A DNA stretch of 64,000 bases from the NCBI GenBank assembly GCA_014871385.1, contig CM026430.1, forward strand, positions 5,748,630 through 5,812,629, given 5' to 3'. Each line of letters begins with the position of its first letter. Position 1 is the stretch's first letter. The stretch is from Ceratodon purpureus (taxonomy: Eukaryota; Streptophyta; Bryopsida; Pseudoditrichales; Ditrichaceae). The notes under the pieces were generated by a model that saw only the letters and a list, made by a program, of their open reading frames with translations, ran no database searches and was not told where the DNA came from. Positions 47,807 to 59,219 of this stretch are shown piece by piece. The position numbers and the translations under genes were made by a program.

Positions 47807-50800
47807 ATGGCGTACGTGGCTCCGCGAGAAGTCCAAGGCACAGTCGTCCTGTATGCTCACGGCCTCGGAGTCCCTCTCTCTTTTCAGACCAGTGCCGATG
47901 GTATGGCTAGCGTGTCCTCCCAGCACCTAAGTATGAGATTCACTTTTAGAGAGGATACAATCAGGGTCGAGGAGGAGATTTTTGACGAGATAACAACTGA
48001 AGTCACTCACACTCTAGGTCAGTTGTCCGAGAGGGGTGAAGATGGAATTCTGTATTGGCACTTGTATCCTGGAACATATAGAGTTTATGGACTTACAGAG
48101 TCGCAGATGCAGACGTCTACTGAGATTCTGACTTCCCGCCGCTCCTCTACTTGCACTGTTGAAACTCCGCTTCCTCGTCACGTGAAGGTCAAGGTAGAGT
48201 CTGGCGTGGATGCTACTGTTCATACTCCGGTCATCTCCCTCTCTTCAGATGAAGAAACTAGTCCTCCTATTTCGTCCCCTCCTGTCACAGAGGACGCTGC
48301 AGAGTCTAGGCCCCCAGTCCCCCCTCCAGAAAAGTGCTCCACTTCCTCTCAAATTTCAGGTTATAGTACTATCAGTATTGTCGATTCACTTCGCAAACTT
48401 GCCGAGAGACCTGGTAGTAAGAACGTTCTGAAGAAACTGAACTACTCCAGAATGCGTCACGAGAGAGTAGGGTACCTGCCTGCCGTTTTCGATGGACCAG
48501 TTCTATTCGAATTACCCCCTGCGGCATTAGGAGCATCGCGGTCGCAGGCAAAGTCCATGCAGGGAATGGACAAACGATACGACGGCCACTTCTGGACCAA
48601 GACCATCACCACCAACATCACCAACGACTTAGGGCTGTCTTTCCGGTCCTCCACCTGTGTCGGATGGCTGCGCTGCATCAACAAAGACTGCCCATTCCTG
48701 GAACGCCGCCCCCGGATTCGTGATGTGAACGAGACTGACTTCGATGGCTGCACACTTCAAGCCTTCAGTGTCAACCTGCCACCACCAAAAGATTCCACGG
48801 TTGTATGCAAGGTATGCAAAGAACCCCCCGCCTGCATTGCTACCTGTGGGGCCCGTATTTTTTACGTGTCTGGTACAGTCAACCAAACGAGGGCGTGTAT
48901 CCATCTTGGAACTCACGATCACCCTGTTAAGGTTGGCGACTACAGAGATTCAAAGGATGAGATCAATAGTTTGATCTCAGAACAGGTCGAGAATACACCT
49001 GGAGCAACAAAGAGCTCTGTGGTGCTGGAGGCGAGCAAGGTTCTCATCGGGAATTACTTGCTACAGCCAGAGGATGCACCTCCCAAGAAACTCACCATGG
49101 AGGAGCTTATTCCAGTCCTTGACAGGTGCAAGGACATGGCATCTCCGAACATTCGCAACAAGGTAATGTCATTCCGTCAGTTGAGAAATTATGGAGTTAT
49201 GGATGCCATAACAAAGCTGCGTGGACTCAGTCTCTGGGCATATGTCCAAGAGAACAAATTCCCTGGCCAAGGAAAAGATCTCGACAAGGTCTTCCTCTTC
49301 AAGATGTCGGAAGTGGGTCCCGGAAGCGGTGTCGACCTCGTGTCCAGGATGCAGCCCGGCGGTGATCTCGAGAATTCCTGGGTGATGTTTGACCACGTCA
49401 AGCGGGTACGCGATTGGACCACGTTGGCATGCCACGTGTACGACTCCACGTACTGCCGGGTCATGACGATTGCTACCTGTGACATGATGTCCGAGGACTG
49501 CGATGCCCAGATCCTGTTTTGGAGAAACCTAAATGCTGTCATGGAGAGGAATGGCGTTGCAGCGCCAAACTTCAAGGGCTTCATGGCGGACAGCGCACAG
49601 GCCAACTGGAATGCAGTACGGATCGTGTACGGGACAGGGAACAAGGAGGACCGCATGGAGGATCGGGAGAGGACCTGCCTATTTCATTGGACGCAGTCCA
49701 TGGTCAATAATACTGAGAAGTACATCCCTGAAGAACTGTGGGAGCAACACAAGAAAATGTGCCAGCAATACCGGGCAGCAAAAACAATGGAGGAGGCGGA
49801 TACTCTCTACCTCGCAATCAAAGGTTGGTGGGTTTCTACTGGAGCTGTCTCAGAGAAGGCCCTTGCTAGATTGGACCTCTGGCTTTGTTTCTGGCACTTC
49901 CGATTTCGCCAGTGGGGCGGCTTCATGACTGAGGTACCTTTTTTTTCCTTACTCATTCACTCCGTTTTCTACTTCGCAGTTACCCCACCGCACTGAATGC
50001 CGAACCACATCTAACCAGTACTACCCTTGAATGTACAGAAATTTACTGAGGATGAACTTGCAGAAATGCCTACGTGTAACCTTGCTGAAACTGTTCACAG
50101 CAAATGGCTTCAGTCCTCTGGTAACAAGTGCGCCGACCTCTACGTGGCTACAGTTGATGACTACGTTCGGGCATTTCTTCAAGTTGTCAACTTCTACCAG
50201 TTTCTGAAAGGGGAAGTTGGAGGGACGGGTCCATCCAAGAAGGAACTGAAGCTACGAGCGGCAGAGCGCAGAGCGAAGTTCACAGGGAGACCGCATGTGC
50301 TTAAAGACCCCATGTTAGAGATGCCTGGAGCAGAGGAGTTCTGCACACGTCTGCCACGCCTAGCTGGAGAGGAAGTCTTCGGATCGATGAAGCGGAAGCC
50401 CGACCTACCCCTTGGAGCTGAGGAAGAATCTCACCGTCCAGACAAGGTAAACTACTCCCATCCAAAAGCACCTGGTCGTAATGTCAGGGCTCGCATCTCC
50501 CAGATGCCCATCATTGTCGAGGATGACACCGAAGATGACACGCAGGTCGACGAAGGCCAGTCTCCTACAGAGATTGCCGTGACAATTCCAGAGACCCCAC
50601 GAAACGAGATCGGGATCCGCCAGGTGAATGCAGTTCAGGAGTCCAAGGTTGACGTCAAGGAATGGCACATTGCAAGATTGTTGAAGACTTCTGCAAAGTG
50701 CTGCTGGGCCCAGAGAGCTGTCACTAAGAAGAAATGTACGGAGAGAATTGTGAGGAACGTGAACGCTACTGCTGCACCTACCTACACAGGAGTTTGGACC

Positions 50801-51532
50801 AACATCCGCCGGAATACTTCGGAGAGGACGGAATTCTTCTTCTGTTCTGACGACATCGAAAGGTGCGTGAAGGGCTCAAGGCGCAAGTGGGTTGCTAAGT
50901 ACTCTGCAACCCAGGAGATGCCTCCAGTTCCAGCCGTCTGGCCTGTCAAGCTCGGGACAAACCTGAACATCACAGAAATTCGTGCACTAGAGGCGGCTGG
51001 ATTCCAGCTCCCGGAGAAGAAGCCGGTCTCCCCACGTCGCCTCTTCTCCTCCGCTCCGCCACCTGCAAATCTAAGTTCCTTGCCAGTTCCTACAGATGCT
51101 GACCGCTACCCAGGCAAGAGAGACGGGAAGATGGTGAAGCGCACTGCCACTCGCCCTAATCCGCCGCAGCGACTCTCCATGGGCTCCTCCGACACCCTCA
51201 GAGCTCGCCTCCGTTCTGTCACCATGATACCTCATCCTGGCCATGGTTGCATCATCGGGTTGGATTCCGGCATTCCACCTAATGTCTCTCACTACCAGAT
51301 CACCATCAGCTCCAACCCTGGTTGCAGTTGCCCAGCATTTCGGAAGACCATGACTAAGTTTCGTGGGCGGGTCCAATTCTCCTACTGTAAGCACGTTTAT
51401 TTCATCCTATTGAAGGTTTGCAACCGCGATCCCGACGATGACCTTTTCATCCACGCGCCTACCTATAGCTTCAACGAGGTCAAGATACTTCTCGAAAGCG
51501 GAATTCTGACACACCCTTCAGCAAGAAACTAG
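47807..51532 (+). CDS. Mutator-like transposase with SWIM zinc finger
   Basis: Two exons, 47807-49933 and 50039-51532, joined in phase 0 (GAG|GTACCT to GTACAG|AAA); about 1,206 residues. ATG 47807 is the first good start. An N-terminal Cys region (about residues 280-380: CVGWLRCINKDC, CKVCKEPPAC) resembles MULE zinc modules. The MULE DDE core follows: HVYDSTYCRVMTIATCDMM, then GFMADSAQANWNAVR with the second Asp, and CLFHWTQSM. Near the C-terminus (about residues 1110-1160) lies a SWIM finger, GCSCPAFRK and FSYCKHVYF, giving C-x-C...C-x-H. MULE core followed by SWIM is the classic MURA/FAR1-type order. It lies inside the element with matching TIRs and 11-bp duplication, so it is probably the mobilising enzyme. 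Confidence 0.85.
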
Positions 51533-51832
51533 GGGGCAGGCTACTTTTAGTCCATGTTCTTTCACGTGGACAATGGCAACTAGGTTGCAAAGTAATTGCT
51601 ATTTGAATTATTCTCTGTATCGAATTAGCAAAACGTATTTGTATTGTTTTTTTTAATATATAGAGTCCCACTATTCACATTGATTGACACGCCTAGTAAT
51701 TGGTCCAACTAATAATGCAATGCATGTCACATTACTATATTCGACCACTTGTACCCTCACTCCGTTAAGCACGGAAATATTATAGTAAATCATCACTTTA
51801 ATTCAACCAAGAAACTGCTGCAAATAGCTACT
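51533..51832. other. 3' flank of the MULE transposase gene
   Basis: About 300 bp, AT-rich, without a coding frame. Confidence 0.5.
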
Positions 51833-52276
51833 TCATTCCCTGTACTTAATGCGTTTAGTTTTGCCCTTTGCATGCTCAGCATATCTACCAATATCAGACT
51901 CTTGTACTTGAGAAACTACATTCTTGTCCATTTTGGGCACTCCCAAACCTAGGTAGGGACGTTTCAATAATGGACTACTCCCACTTGACCCTTTAACTGC
52001 GTCCCTCGAATAAGTCCCAGGTGGGATCTTCCCAACCTTAGAGTATGCATGAGCTGGCAGCGTCTTCTCCACCTCGTCCTCAACCACTATGATCTCCCTA
52101 GGATCTCGTAACACTGAAGGGTCTGTTCCCAACTCCACTCCAACATCCACGACCTCCGGAAGTGTAAGTGCTTCGCCACATCCAAATAGCTCGTCTTCCC
52201 CCTCACCCTCCACGTAAGGTTGAAACGGGCACACAACATCACCAAGGGAAACAGCAACCACCTCGATGTCCTCCAT
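51833..52276 (-). CDS. Hypothetical acidic protein near the MULE right end
   Basis: An open minus-strand frame of about 147 codons from ATG 52276 (an upstream ATG at 52294 is also possible). It is acidic in the first half (EGEGEDELFG, DPREIIVVEDEVEK) and basic at the end (GKTKRIKY). No family recognised. It has coding-like composition in otherwise AT-rich DNA and could be a third MULE gene. Confidence 0.4.
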   Translation of the reverse strand: MEDIEVVAVSLGDVVCPFQPYVEGEGEDELFGCGEALTLPEVVDVGVELGTDPSVLRDPREIIVVEDEVEKTLPAHAYSKVGKIPPGTYSRDAVKGSSGSSPLLKRPYLGLGVPKMDKNVVSQVQESDIGRYAEHAKGKTKRIKYRE

Positions 52277-52696
52277 AATCGAGGATCGGTACAAAACAGA
52301 AGTGTCCCTTACACAAAACGAAAAGAATGCGGAAATGAAGAAGACATCCCTCTCACCTTGAACTTAAATATCTTAAGGCATTGACTTGGCGCCCTAAGAT
52401 CACGGGCATGGCACCAGACACCAACATTCATCAGACGGGATGGGATCAATAACAAGCAGAAATTTACAGGAATGCGTCAAATTTACTGTCCACCACCAAA
52501 AATATTTAAAACAATAAAACGGTAATAGGATCAAAATGTCATATATTTCCCTGAATATTTGAAAAAATTCCACGGTCATAGGTCTTAAATTCAGCTTTTA
52601 ATAGGTAACAGTCGGGGAATATTCTCAGAATATTCCAGATTTCTAATTTTAGTGTCTAATTTTAGTAAATAAAGTACTGTTTTTAGATTTCAGACT
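52277..52696. other. MULE right subterminal region
   Basis: No gene. TTCCACGGTCATAGG near 52567 is the inverted counterpart of the CCGTGGAA motifs at the left end. Confidence 0.45.
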
Positions 52697-52776
52697 TCAT
52701 TTTCTGCTCTCCGCTCTCCAAATCTCCGCTCTCTGCTCTCCGCTCTCCGCTCTCCGCTCGCATACAAGTCTCCCTC
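52697..52776. repeat. MULE right terminal inverted repeat
   Basis: CTGCTCTCCGCTCTCC-type repeats ending GCTCGCATACAAGTCTCCCTC, the inverse of the left terminus. Immediately followed by AGCATGGAGAG. Confidence 0.8.
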
Positions 52777-52787
52777 AGCATGGAGAG
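52777..52787. repeat. MULE target-site duplication, right copy
   Basis: AGCATGGAGAG, identical to 36939-36949. The reading frame of the interrupted ORF3 is the same in both copies. Confidence 0.85.
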
Positions 52788-54916
52788 CCTTAGCCGATGA
52801 CGATTGGGCAGCCGACACGAGTCTACAGGTATTTTACAATTTCCATTGGCCCGACCCTCGGCCTGAGTTAGTCTTGGATTTTGTGGATGGCTTTGAGTAT
52901 ACTCCGCAGCCCCGAGGCACCAGACGCGCTCCCGGTGAGCAGACTATCCGGTCAATGGTTCGGGGCAAACCAGTCGAGATCACAGCTTATGTGATCCGCA
53001 TTGCCTTGGGGTTCGAGGAAGGCACCAGCTTACTTGGTCAGAAGGTAGGCTTTGGATTCCATGAGCGTTACTCACAGCTCGGGCTGACGGAGGCCGATCA
53101 TGCACATGATGGTAACCGAGTGACAGCATTACCGGAAGCCTACCAGGTACGTGTGCGGGCGTTAAGTGACGCCATCGGGTTCAAGCAGCGGTTTCTTTTT
53201 GTTAGCAACGATCTGGTCGAGCACATCTTGGCAGCAGAGAAGGCCGGCCGTCGACAGCGCACCTTCCACTGGTCCTATTTTGTCCTGGCCAATCTGCGCC
53301 GTCATTTGATCTACCTCCACTCTCAGCCGGGGGAGCCACGTCGACTTCGTGGCGCTGCTGTCATCGATGCTATCCTATCCTACTGGTTTCCAGATCGAGA
53401 GGGGGTCACCGACCCGCCACCAGTGGAATCTAGCTACGACACGATGGATGGTAGCCACGAGGGCATCCCTGTTAGTCCACCGCCCATTCACCCTACCGCT
53501 GCCCAGCTTCGGGATCGGACCAGTGGCGATGGTCACCGCCCGACACTAAGTACCTCGGCCGACCTAGCGGACACCGACCCGACTTCCCGGTCACAGGAGG
53601 GTTCTTCTGATGTCGGCCGTCCCACCCGCCGACTCCTCCGACACGGACAGCACATTCGCCAGCTCGCTTTCCCGAGCTCCTCTCCGACCCAGCGGACTCC
53701 GCCCCGACGATCTGCTGCCCATGACATTCCAGCATCGCCAAGTTGCAGGTACCCGCTCCGCTCCCGCAATATTCCACGCCGGTATCGTGAGGTATCCTCT
53801 GAGCCCGATCTCTCGGGTGCTCCCCTGGCTGCGGCCGCTGCGACACCCAATTCTATCATTCAGCTGGACAGCTCCACCGGTACTCCACCCGACCCACTCT
53901 CTCTGCTACCAGCATCCCCCTCACGGCATACAGTAGATTGGGCTGTTGCATCAGTACAGCCAACTACCGCTGTCTCCGGCGCCGAGACCCAAGCCTCAGC
54001 TCCAGCGGACTGCGCTTCGCCCCCTCAGTTCATGCCTGCACTACCACCCATGGACCTCACCGTTTACTGTGACCAGGTTCGACCCACGGCTCCAAGGGCG
54101 GCCCCAGCGCAGCCTTCCACTGGCGCCAACACCGACGCTGCGATTCCTTCTGCTCGTGCTGGCCACTCGTCTGAGACAGCTCCCGCACCACGCCGACCTG
54201 CGGACCCGACTCAACCTCTTCACCAGCACCAGGCTCAACCTCCGGGTTCGCCTCCTACACCTCCACTCGGCTGTGCTCCGACCCCAGACCTCCAGGTTGT
54301 TCTTCACAACCTTCAGGCCATCGCCAACGCCTTGGTCCAGACCCGTACCGCCGCTCAGCAGCTTGAGCACAGCCGGCAACAGGTGGCCACGGCAGTCGCC
54401 GACCGTGACCTCTAGATCCATCAGCTTCACCAGCTGGTTGCCGCCCGAGATTCTGCTCTACAAACTCTTACAGCAACGCATACTAGGTTGCTTAGCGATC
54501 ATACCGACCTTCAGCAACAGGTACAGGCCTTACAGGCCGACCTGGCTGCCCGAGTCCCGGTCGCACCACCAGCTACACCATCGATTCGTAGGTTGGAGCT
54601 AGAGTCTACCATCAGCGCCCGTCTCCAACAGGCTAACATTCTCTTACTTGAGAATCAGTAGTTGAAGACGGAGCTAGCGTTGCACACTCTTCAGCCCCGG
54701 GAACTCAGCCGTGCTGTGAGGGATTATGCTGCTACCAAGCAGCGGGATTTGGAGACTGTGTTGACTGCCTACAGAGCCGACTTGGATCGTCAGCACCTTT
54801 GGTTGTCCAAGTTTGAGGCGCGCGACCCGACCTTCGAGCCCTGGCTCGACACCGACGACCCGACTTCTGCACTCCCGACCGAGGCGCCGCCGACTGTACA
54901 CCAGCCGACTGACTGA
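52788..54916 (+). pseudogene. Retrotransposon accessory ORF3, 3' part
   Basis: Continuation of the ORF at 35350-36947. A globular region of about 200 residues (VFYNFHWPDPRPELVLDFV, SMVRGKPVEITAYVIRIALG, YFVLANLRRHLIYL) resembles the 'putative plant transposon protein' (Transposase_32-like) domain seen after pol or beside gag in some plant Gypsy elements; this is from memory of the pattern. Next comes a Pro/Ser/Thr-rich spacer, then heptad-rich coiled coils (QAIANALVQTRTAAQQLE, DLQQQVQALQADL). In-frame UAG codons at 54413-54415 and 54659-54661 interrupt it; coding continues in frame after each until TGA at 54914-54916. Confidence 0.6.
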
Positions 54917-55097
54917 CGGCCCGACTCCTTCGACTGCGACTTTCATGTTTTTTTCAGTTTTCTTGAGGCACTCGCATTTTTTTTGACATTTTGATTAGCT
55001 TAGAAATTTTACTTTTCTCTAGGCTGGTTCTCATTTCTCCTCAGTTTTCCTCCGTCTCCCACGTTCTGGGGACAGAACTACCGGAAAAAGGGGATAA
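54917..55097 (+). other. Retrotransposon 3' untranslated region with polypurine tract
   Basis: Ends with GGAAAAAGGGGATAA directly before TGTTAACC of the 3' LTR, the expected place and composition of the plus-strand primer. Confidence 0.75.
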
Positions 55098-55556
55098 TGT
55101 TAACCGGAGATTCCCAAATCTCCCCTTCCCTTAGTTCCCCTTAGTCTCTTTACAGTTTTCATCCTTACCTTAGACAGTCATCCAGTCGACTTGGATGAAC
55201 TCTGTCACAGTCGACTGGATGAATTCTGTCACCAGCCGACTGGATGAACTCTGTCACCAACCGACTGGATGACTTCCGCCAGTTCAGGAGGTTTAAGAGG
55301 CAAGGTTAGGGTTTCCTGTAATCATTCTACACTAGAGCAGGTAGAGTCAGAGAGGTTTGAGAGCTGTTAGGAACTGCTGTACCATGTGTTTGGGGCTGTT
55401 TTGACCCATTTTATGCAGTTTTGACCTCTTTTTGCACTTGTATTATACATTTCCAGCAACTTATGAGTGTTTGGAGCACTTAGCTTAGTTGGGTTTTGTT
55501 GGGTTTTGATGGGATTGTGAAGGCTAGGGTTTAGTTGGTAAATCCTCCCTTTACCA
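55098..55556 (+). repeat. 3' LTR
   Basis: 459 bp. Nearly identical to the 5' LTR but 25 bp longer, with an extra copy of the GTCGACTGGATGAA-type repeat near 55205-55270. Other differences are a few substitutions, so the insertion is fairly young. Confidence 0.88.
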
Positions 55557-55579
55557 TGTGCTGAACTCGTTGGAAAGAT

Positions 55580-56321
55580 GGGGGGGGAGAGCACAATAAA
55601 GTGGACCACAAAGTGCAAAATGTGACCACTAACAAGTGAATATGAAGTGTGCTGTTTTTTAAGGCTCAAAGCTGATTTTGAGGATTTTGGTGTAGTTTTT
55701 GAGCATTTTAGTCGCTTTCTAAGGTGTCATAAGGTATCTTACACACACCTTCATAAAAAGAACATTCTGAATTGAAACTAAATTTGACCACTACTTCTAA
55801 ATCATGAAAATGAACTTTTCCAAAGTCTTGATTTCTTCATTTGGGGCCCTCTATTGTCTTTAGATGATGTTTTTTTCAATTTAAAAAACAATGTTCAGTG
55901 AAAAAAAAGTGACAGAAAGTATCGCGGAAGATACCCTCTTAAAAAGCATCCTTGCGATACTTTTGGAACCCTAAATCAATCAATGAGTATATGAATTGAC
56001 TATTTTAGAATACCTCTTAAACATATGGAGGGCCCCGCAAAATTAAAAGTGATTTCGGACAAAACCCTAAACCGTTTTGTTCACTTTTCCAAATGAGGCC
56101 ATTCACTTTGCCCGAGTTCGACGTCTCCGTTTTCCATTCTAAACTCAATGTCTTCTCCCGCAACTTTGAGAAGTTGAAGAAGATCAAGTCTACTTTCCGT
56201 ATCCCAAACTTAATCTTGCATCGACATAACATAGATCCCACTTTCTCTAGTGTTATCGGAAGGGGCTGAAATTGGTGAAAAGATAAGCACTTTTTTGGTT
56301 CACTTTATTATGCTTCCCCCC
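55580..56321 (+). repeat. ~735-bp repeat, copy A, with its own inverted ends
   Basis: Starts GGGGGGAGAGCACAATAAAG and ends ACTTTATTATGCTTCCCCCC, so the unit has ~20-bp terminal inverted repeats. A second copy, about 70 percent similar by eye, lies in opposite orientation at 62326-63059. Confidence 0.8.
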
Positions 56322-56404
56322 TGGGATGGACGCTGTTTCCATGCATTTCTGTATCAAACGTAGAACCTATTTCCAATTGTTGGAATGATTTAAATGCCTT
56401 GATA

Positions 56405-58251
56405 GGATTTCAAGGCTGTAAGAAGGAAGAAGTGATTGCGAAGGTAGAATCATTCCTAGGTCGTGTAGCAATTCGAGCCATTGCGGATATCCATAGGACA
56501 AGGAGGTACACGACGGTGTTGGAGAAGATGTGGCTTGCAAATTCAGATGTGCACGAAGAAATAACTCCTGCCTTATGTGCTGAGGTAAGGAAGATTCCTT
56601 CTCTAGTGTTTGCTTGTTATTTTGATCCTATATCATTGCAGTTAATTGCGTGCACTCTGAGAGAACTAACAAATGTCTAAGATTGCTACTCCGTATCCAT
56701 GTATCTGATAAGGTCTACATTTGCATTGTAATGTCCTGCAGGTTTATATGGCCGTGGTTGCCATTCGTGAGGACGTGGACATTGGCGTGGCGGCTTTCAG
56801 CATAGAAGGGGAAGATAACTCCTCTGAATCAACTGCGCAGGCATTACATGAAGTACGTAACCGGGAGCTCCTAAGCGCATACAGAAAGTTGGGGTACAAC
56901 AGTGCAGGACAAGGTGCAGATTTAGAGCGACATGTGGTGGCCAAATCTCCTGGGGACATTGAAAGACAAACGGAACAGTGCAAGACAGTGGAAGGAAGAC
57001 AACCAATCGAAGAGAATAGATGGAGTTTGATAGAGCGGCCTCAAAGTTGTGTACATCCCCTGCAAGACAATGTGCACGAAGACAACCATCATGGGGCACC
57101 TTCTACGTCTCAGACTCAGGAAAAAACCAGGTATAAAAACACATTACTTTGTACCTATATAATTTCCTATAAATGACGTTAATTTTGACCACCTTAATGT
57201 AGATCGCTGCATGAGGCCGAAATGGATGTAGTAGTTTGTAATGTTAATTCTGAACAATCGTTGGAAGGAAGATGTTGTTGTGCCCAAGTAACATGGTGTA
57301 AATGAATGCAATTCTTTTCATTTCTGTAGTTTGCAAGATATGATGGCCTCGATGATTCAAGATGAAGGAGTACGAGCACATGAGGGGTACGTCCAGTTTT
57401 CTTTTGAAAGTGGCAGAACAGAACTCCGAATCCATCCTGAGATGCTTTCATTAGATCTCGATGAGGGCAAAGTCAGCGCGGGAGTGATGGATTTCTTTTG
57501 TTATTGGTTTCAAGACTCTCTTTCTTCCGACATCTTCGTGTGCCCTTCTGAATTTGCAATTTCTCTAAGGGAGTTACTGAACAAGACCACCAGTTTCTCT
57601 TCTTTGATGGAATTTTATGAAGCTCATTTTGCTTTCGAATCCCATACGTGGAGTACACTGTTGGTTCCTATTTGTGACTATGAACATTGGAGTCTAGCAA
57701 TATTATGCGAGGATGGGTTTCTTAAGTTCGACTCAGGGTATGTCCAGAACAACAACTTCCATGCCCCTCAAAAGGTACATGAGGCTTTGGCAAAGTTGTG
57801 GTGTATTGGGACGCGAAAACAAAAGGGTTCTGCTGCTTGGAAGAGAGCCAATGATATCAACTCCTGGGTACACGTGAAGTGTCCACAACAGACCGATAAA
57901 TGGTCTTGTGGGTTTTATGTTATGTGCTACATGCTTATGTATGACAATTTTCGACAAGACACGAGTAAAACAAACTGGTTAGGAGATGTAAGTAAAATGT
58001 TGTAATGTGTTTTGTCTTGCATATTGTCTTTTTTCAATAATTTCGCTTTTGTACTGCTTGTCTTGTCTTTCATGTTCTTACTACGGTTTTGCTGTTTGAT
58101 TTGGTTCATGGTAGATGTCAGACGCCTTTGACTTCGAAGGGATACATGCGGTGAAGAAAGACTTGAAGGAAGCGGTAGTTGAGATTTTGAAGGCAGGGCA
58201 TTCAAGGACATACCGCTGCAGTACCTTGGTTGGTAGCCAAGGGGCCCTGTG
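56405..58251 (+). CDS. Ulp1-type (C48) SUMO-protease-like gene, probably 5' truncated
   Basis: Exons from splice signals: about 56405-56585, 56742-57130, 57203-57295 (join uncertain), 57331-57987 and 58115-58251 (stop TGA). The fourth exon has the Ulp1 catalytic series: EHWSLAIL (His), KFDSGY (Asp), and PQQTDKWSCGFYVMCY (oxyanion Gln and nucleophile Cys), in correct order and spacing. Ulp1 proteases cleave SUMO from conjugates and are often carried by plant DNA transposons (CACTA, KI-MULE). The first exon follows an AG acceptor within 90 bp of repeat copy A, so upstream exons are probably missing or cut off. The N-terminal exons are unrecognised. A TE-borne protease is more likely than a host SUMO protease. 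Confidence 0.65.
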
Positions 58252-58900
58252 ACTTATACTCTTTCTAAGTCTAGGACATTGCCTTCAGTCTATGGTATAG
58301 AATATATGTTTTAAAACTCCTAAAATGACTTCAAGATGATGTGAAAAGACAGTTTCAATATACAAGGCATGTACACGTTCCTTTCCATACCGGCAGTACA
58401 GACCATTGCACCTGTATTCTCAATTGTTGGATAAAAGATATATGGCTATTCATTGGATAACCCCTGTCTTAAAAAACATGGAACAAATTTTAAAGAGTAA
58501 AGCAGATACAAGAACAAGAGAATGAATAGTAGTATAAATAAACCGAAATACATGAAAACTACACTATCGATATTATACTACAACTAGAGTATTGAGTAAA
58601 TATTTATAAAAATGAAGAAAATAGAATGAGAAGGGAAGTATGAGAACTAGATCATACGAAGATGAAATTTAAATTAGAAAGAAAAAATTAAACACAATAA
58701 TGAAACAAGATGATCACTTAAATTTGGAACGCCATGTTATGCAAAATCATAAGAATATTTAAAATAAATTCAAAATGGAAGGAAAAAAAGATGGGAAAGA
58801 ATCATTGAAAATCAATAAGAAATTGACAAAACCAAAAAGATTGAAACCAAAAAGAAAGTAAGAAAATAGATTGAAATAAAAAAAAATTAGAAGCTATGAG
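58252..58900. other. AT-rich spacer
   Basis: No gene or clear repeat identified; A-rich on the plus strand. Confidence 0.4.
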
Positions 58901-59219
58901 AAACCAAAATAAAATAAAATATAAAAAGGTGAAAATAATAAAGAAGACGTGAATACTTAGAGTAGATTAAAACCGAATTAAAGGACAGAAGTAATTAAAC
59001 AGAAGTTAATGGGTACAAAAACCTTTTTAAAAACGGGATGTTCATAACAGATTGAGGAAAAATACAAAATGGGAGAGGTATTAAGATTCCAAGAAATATT
59101 AGGAAATCGTAGAGATGATATAAGTAATTAAATTAAATTAAAAACAAAACAAATGAGAAGAATATAAAAAATACATTAAAAAGATAGAAAAAGCTGTAAA
59201 AATTAAGGGGATGAGTAAG

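Larger units (their letters stand above)
36950..52776. mobile_element. Nested 15.8-kb Mutator-like element with transposase and ParB-methyltransferase genes
   Basis: Flanked by a perfect 11-bp direct repeat and by terminal inverted repeats. It contains a MULE/SWIM transposase gene on plus (47807-51532), a divergent 15-exon ParB-methyltransferase gene on minus (47207-37622), a hairpin array in the latter's long intron and a small minus-strand ORF near the right end. Inserted into ORF3 of the Gypsy element, so it is younger than it. The transposase and the fusion gene both appear to have intact frames, so the copy may be recent. Confidence 0.88.
26926..55556 (+). mobile_element. Ty3/Gypsy LTR retrotransposon, interrupted by a nested MULE
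   Basis: Two direct LTRs start TGTTAACCGG and end CCA. Between them come leader, gag, protease, RT, RNase H and integrase in Gypsy order, a further long ORF, and a polypurine tract (GAAAAAGGGGATA) at the 3' LTR edge. Removing the nested 15.8-kb MULE and one target copy leaves about 12.8 kb, a normal size. No chromodomain is visible after integrase. The 5-bp flanks (TCACG left, TGTGC right) do not match, so a target duplication is not evident. Decayed: in-frame UAG codons and one frameshift. Confidence 0.9.
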
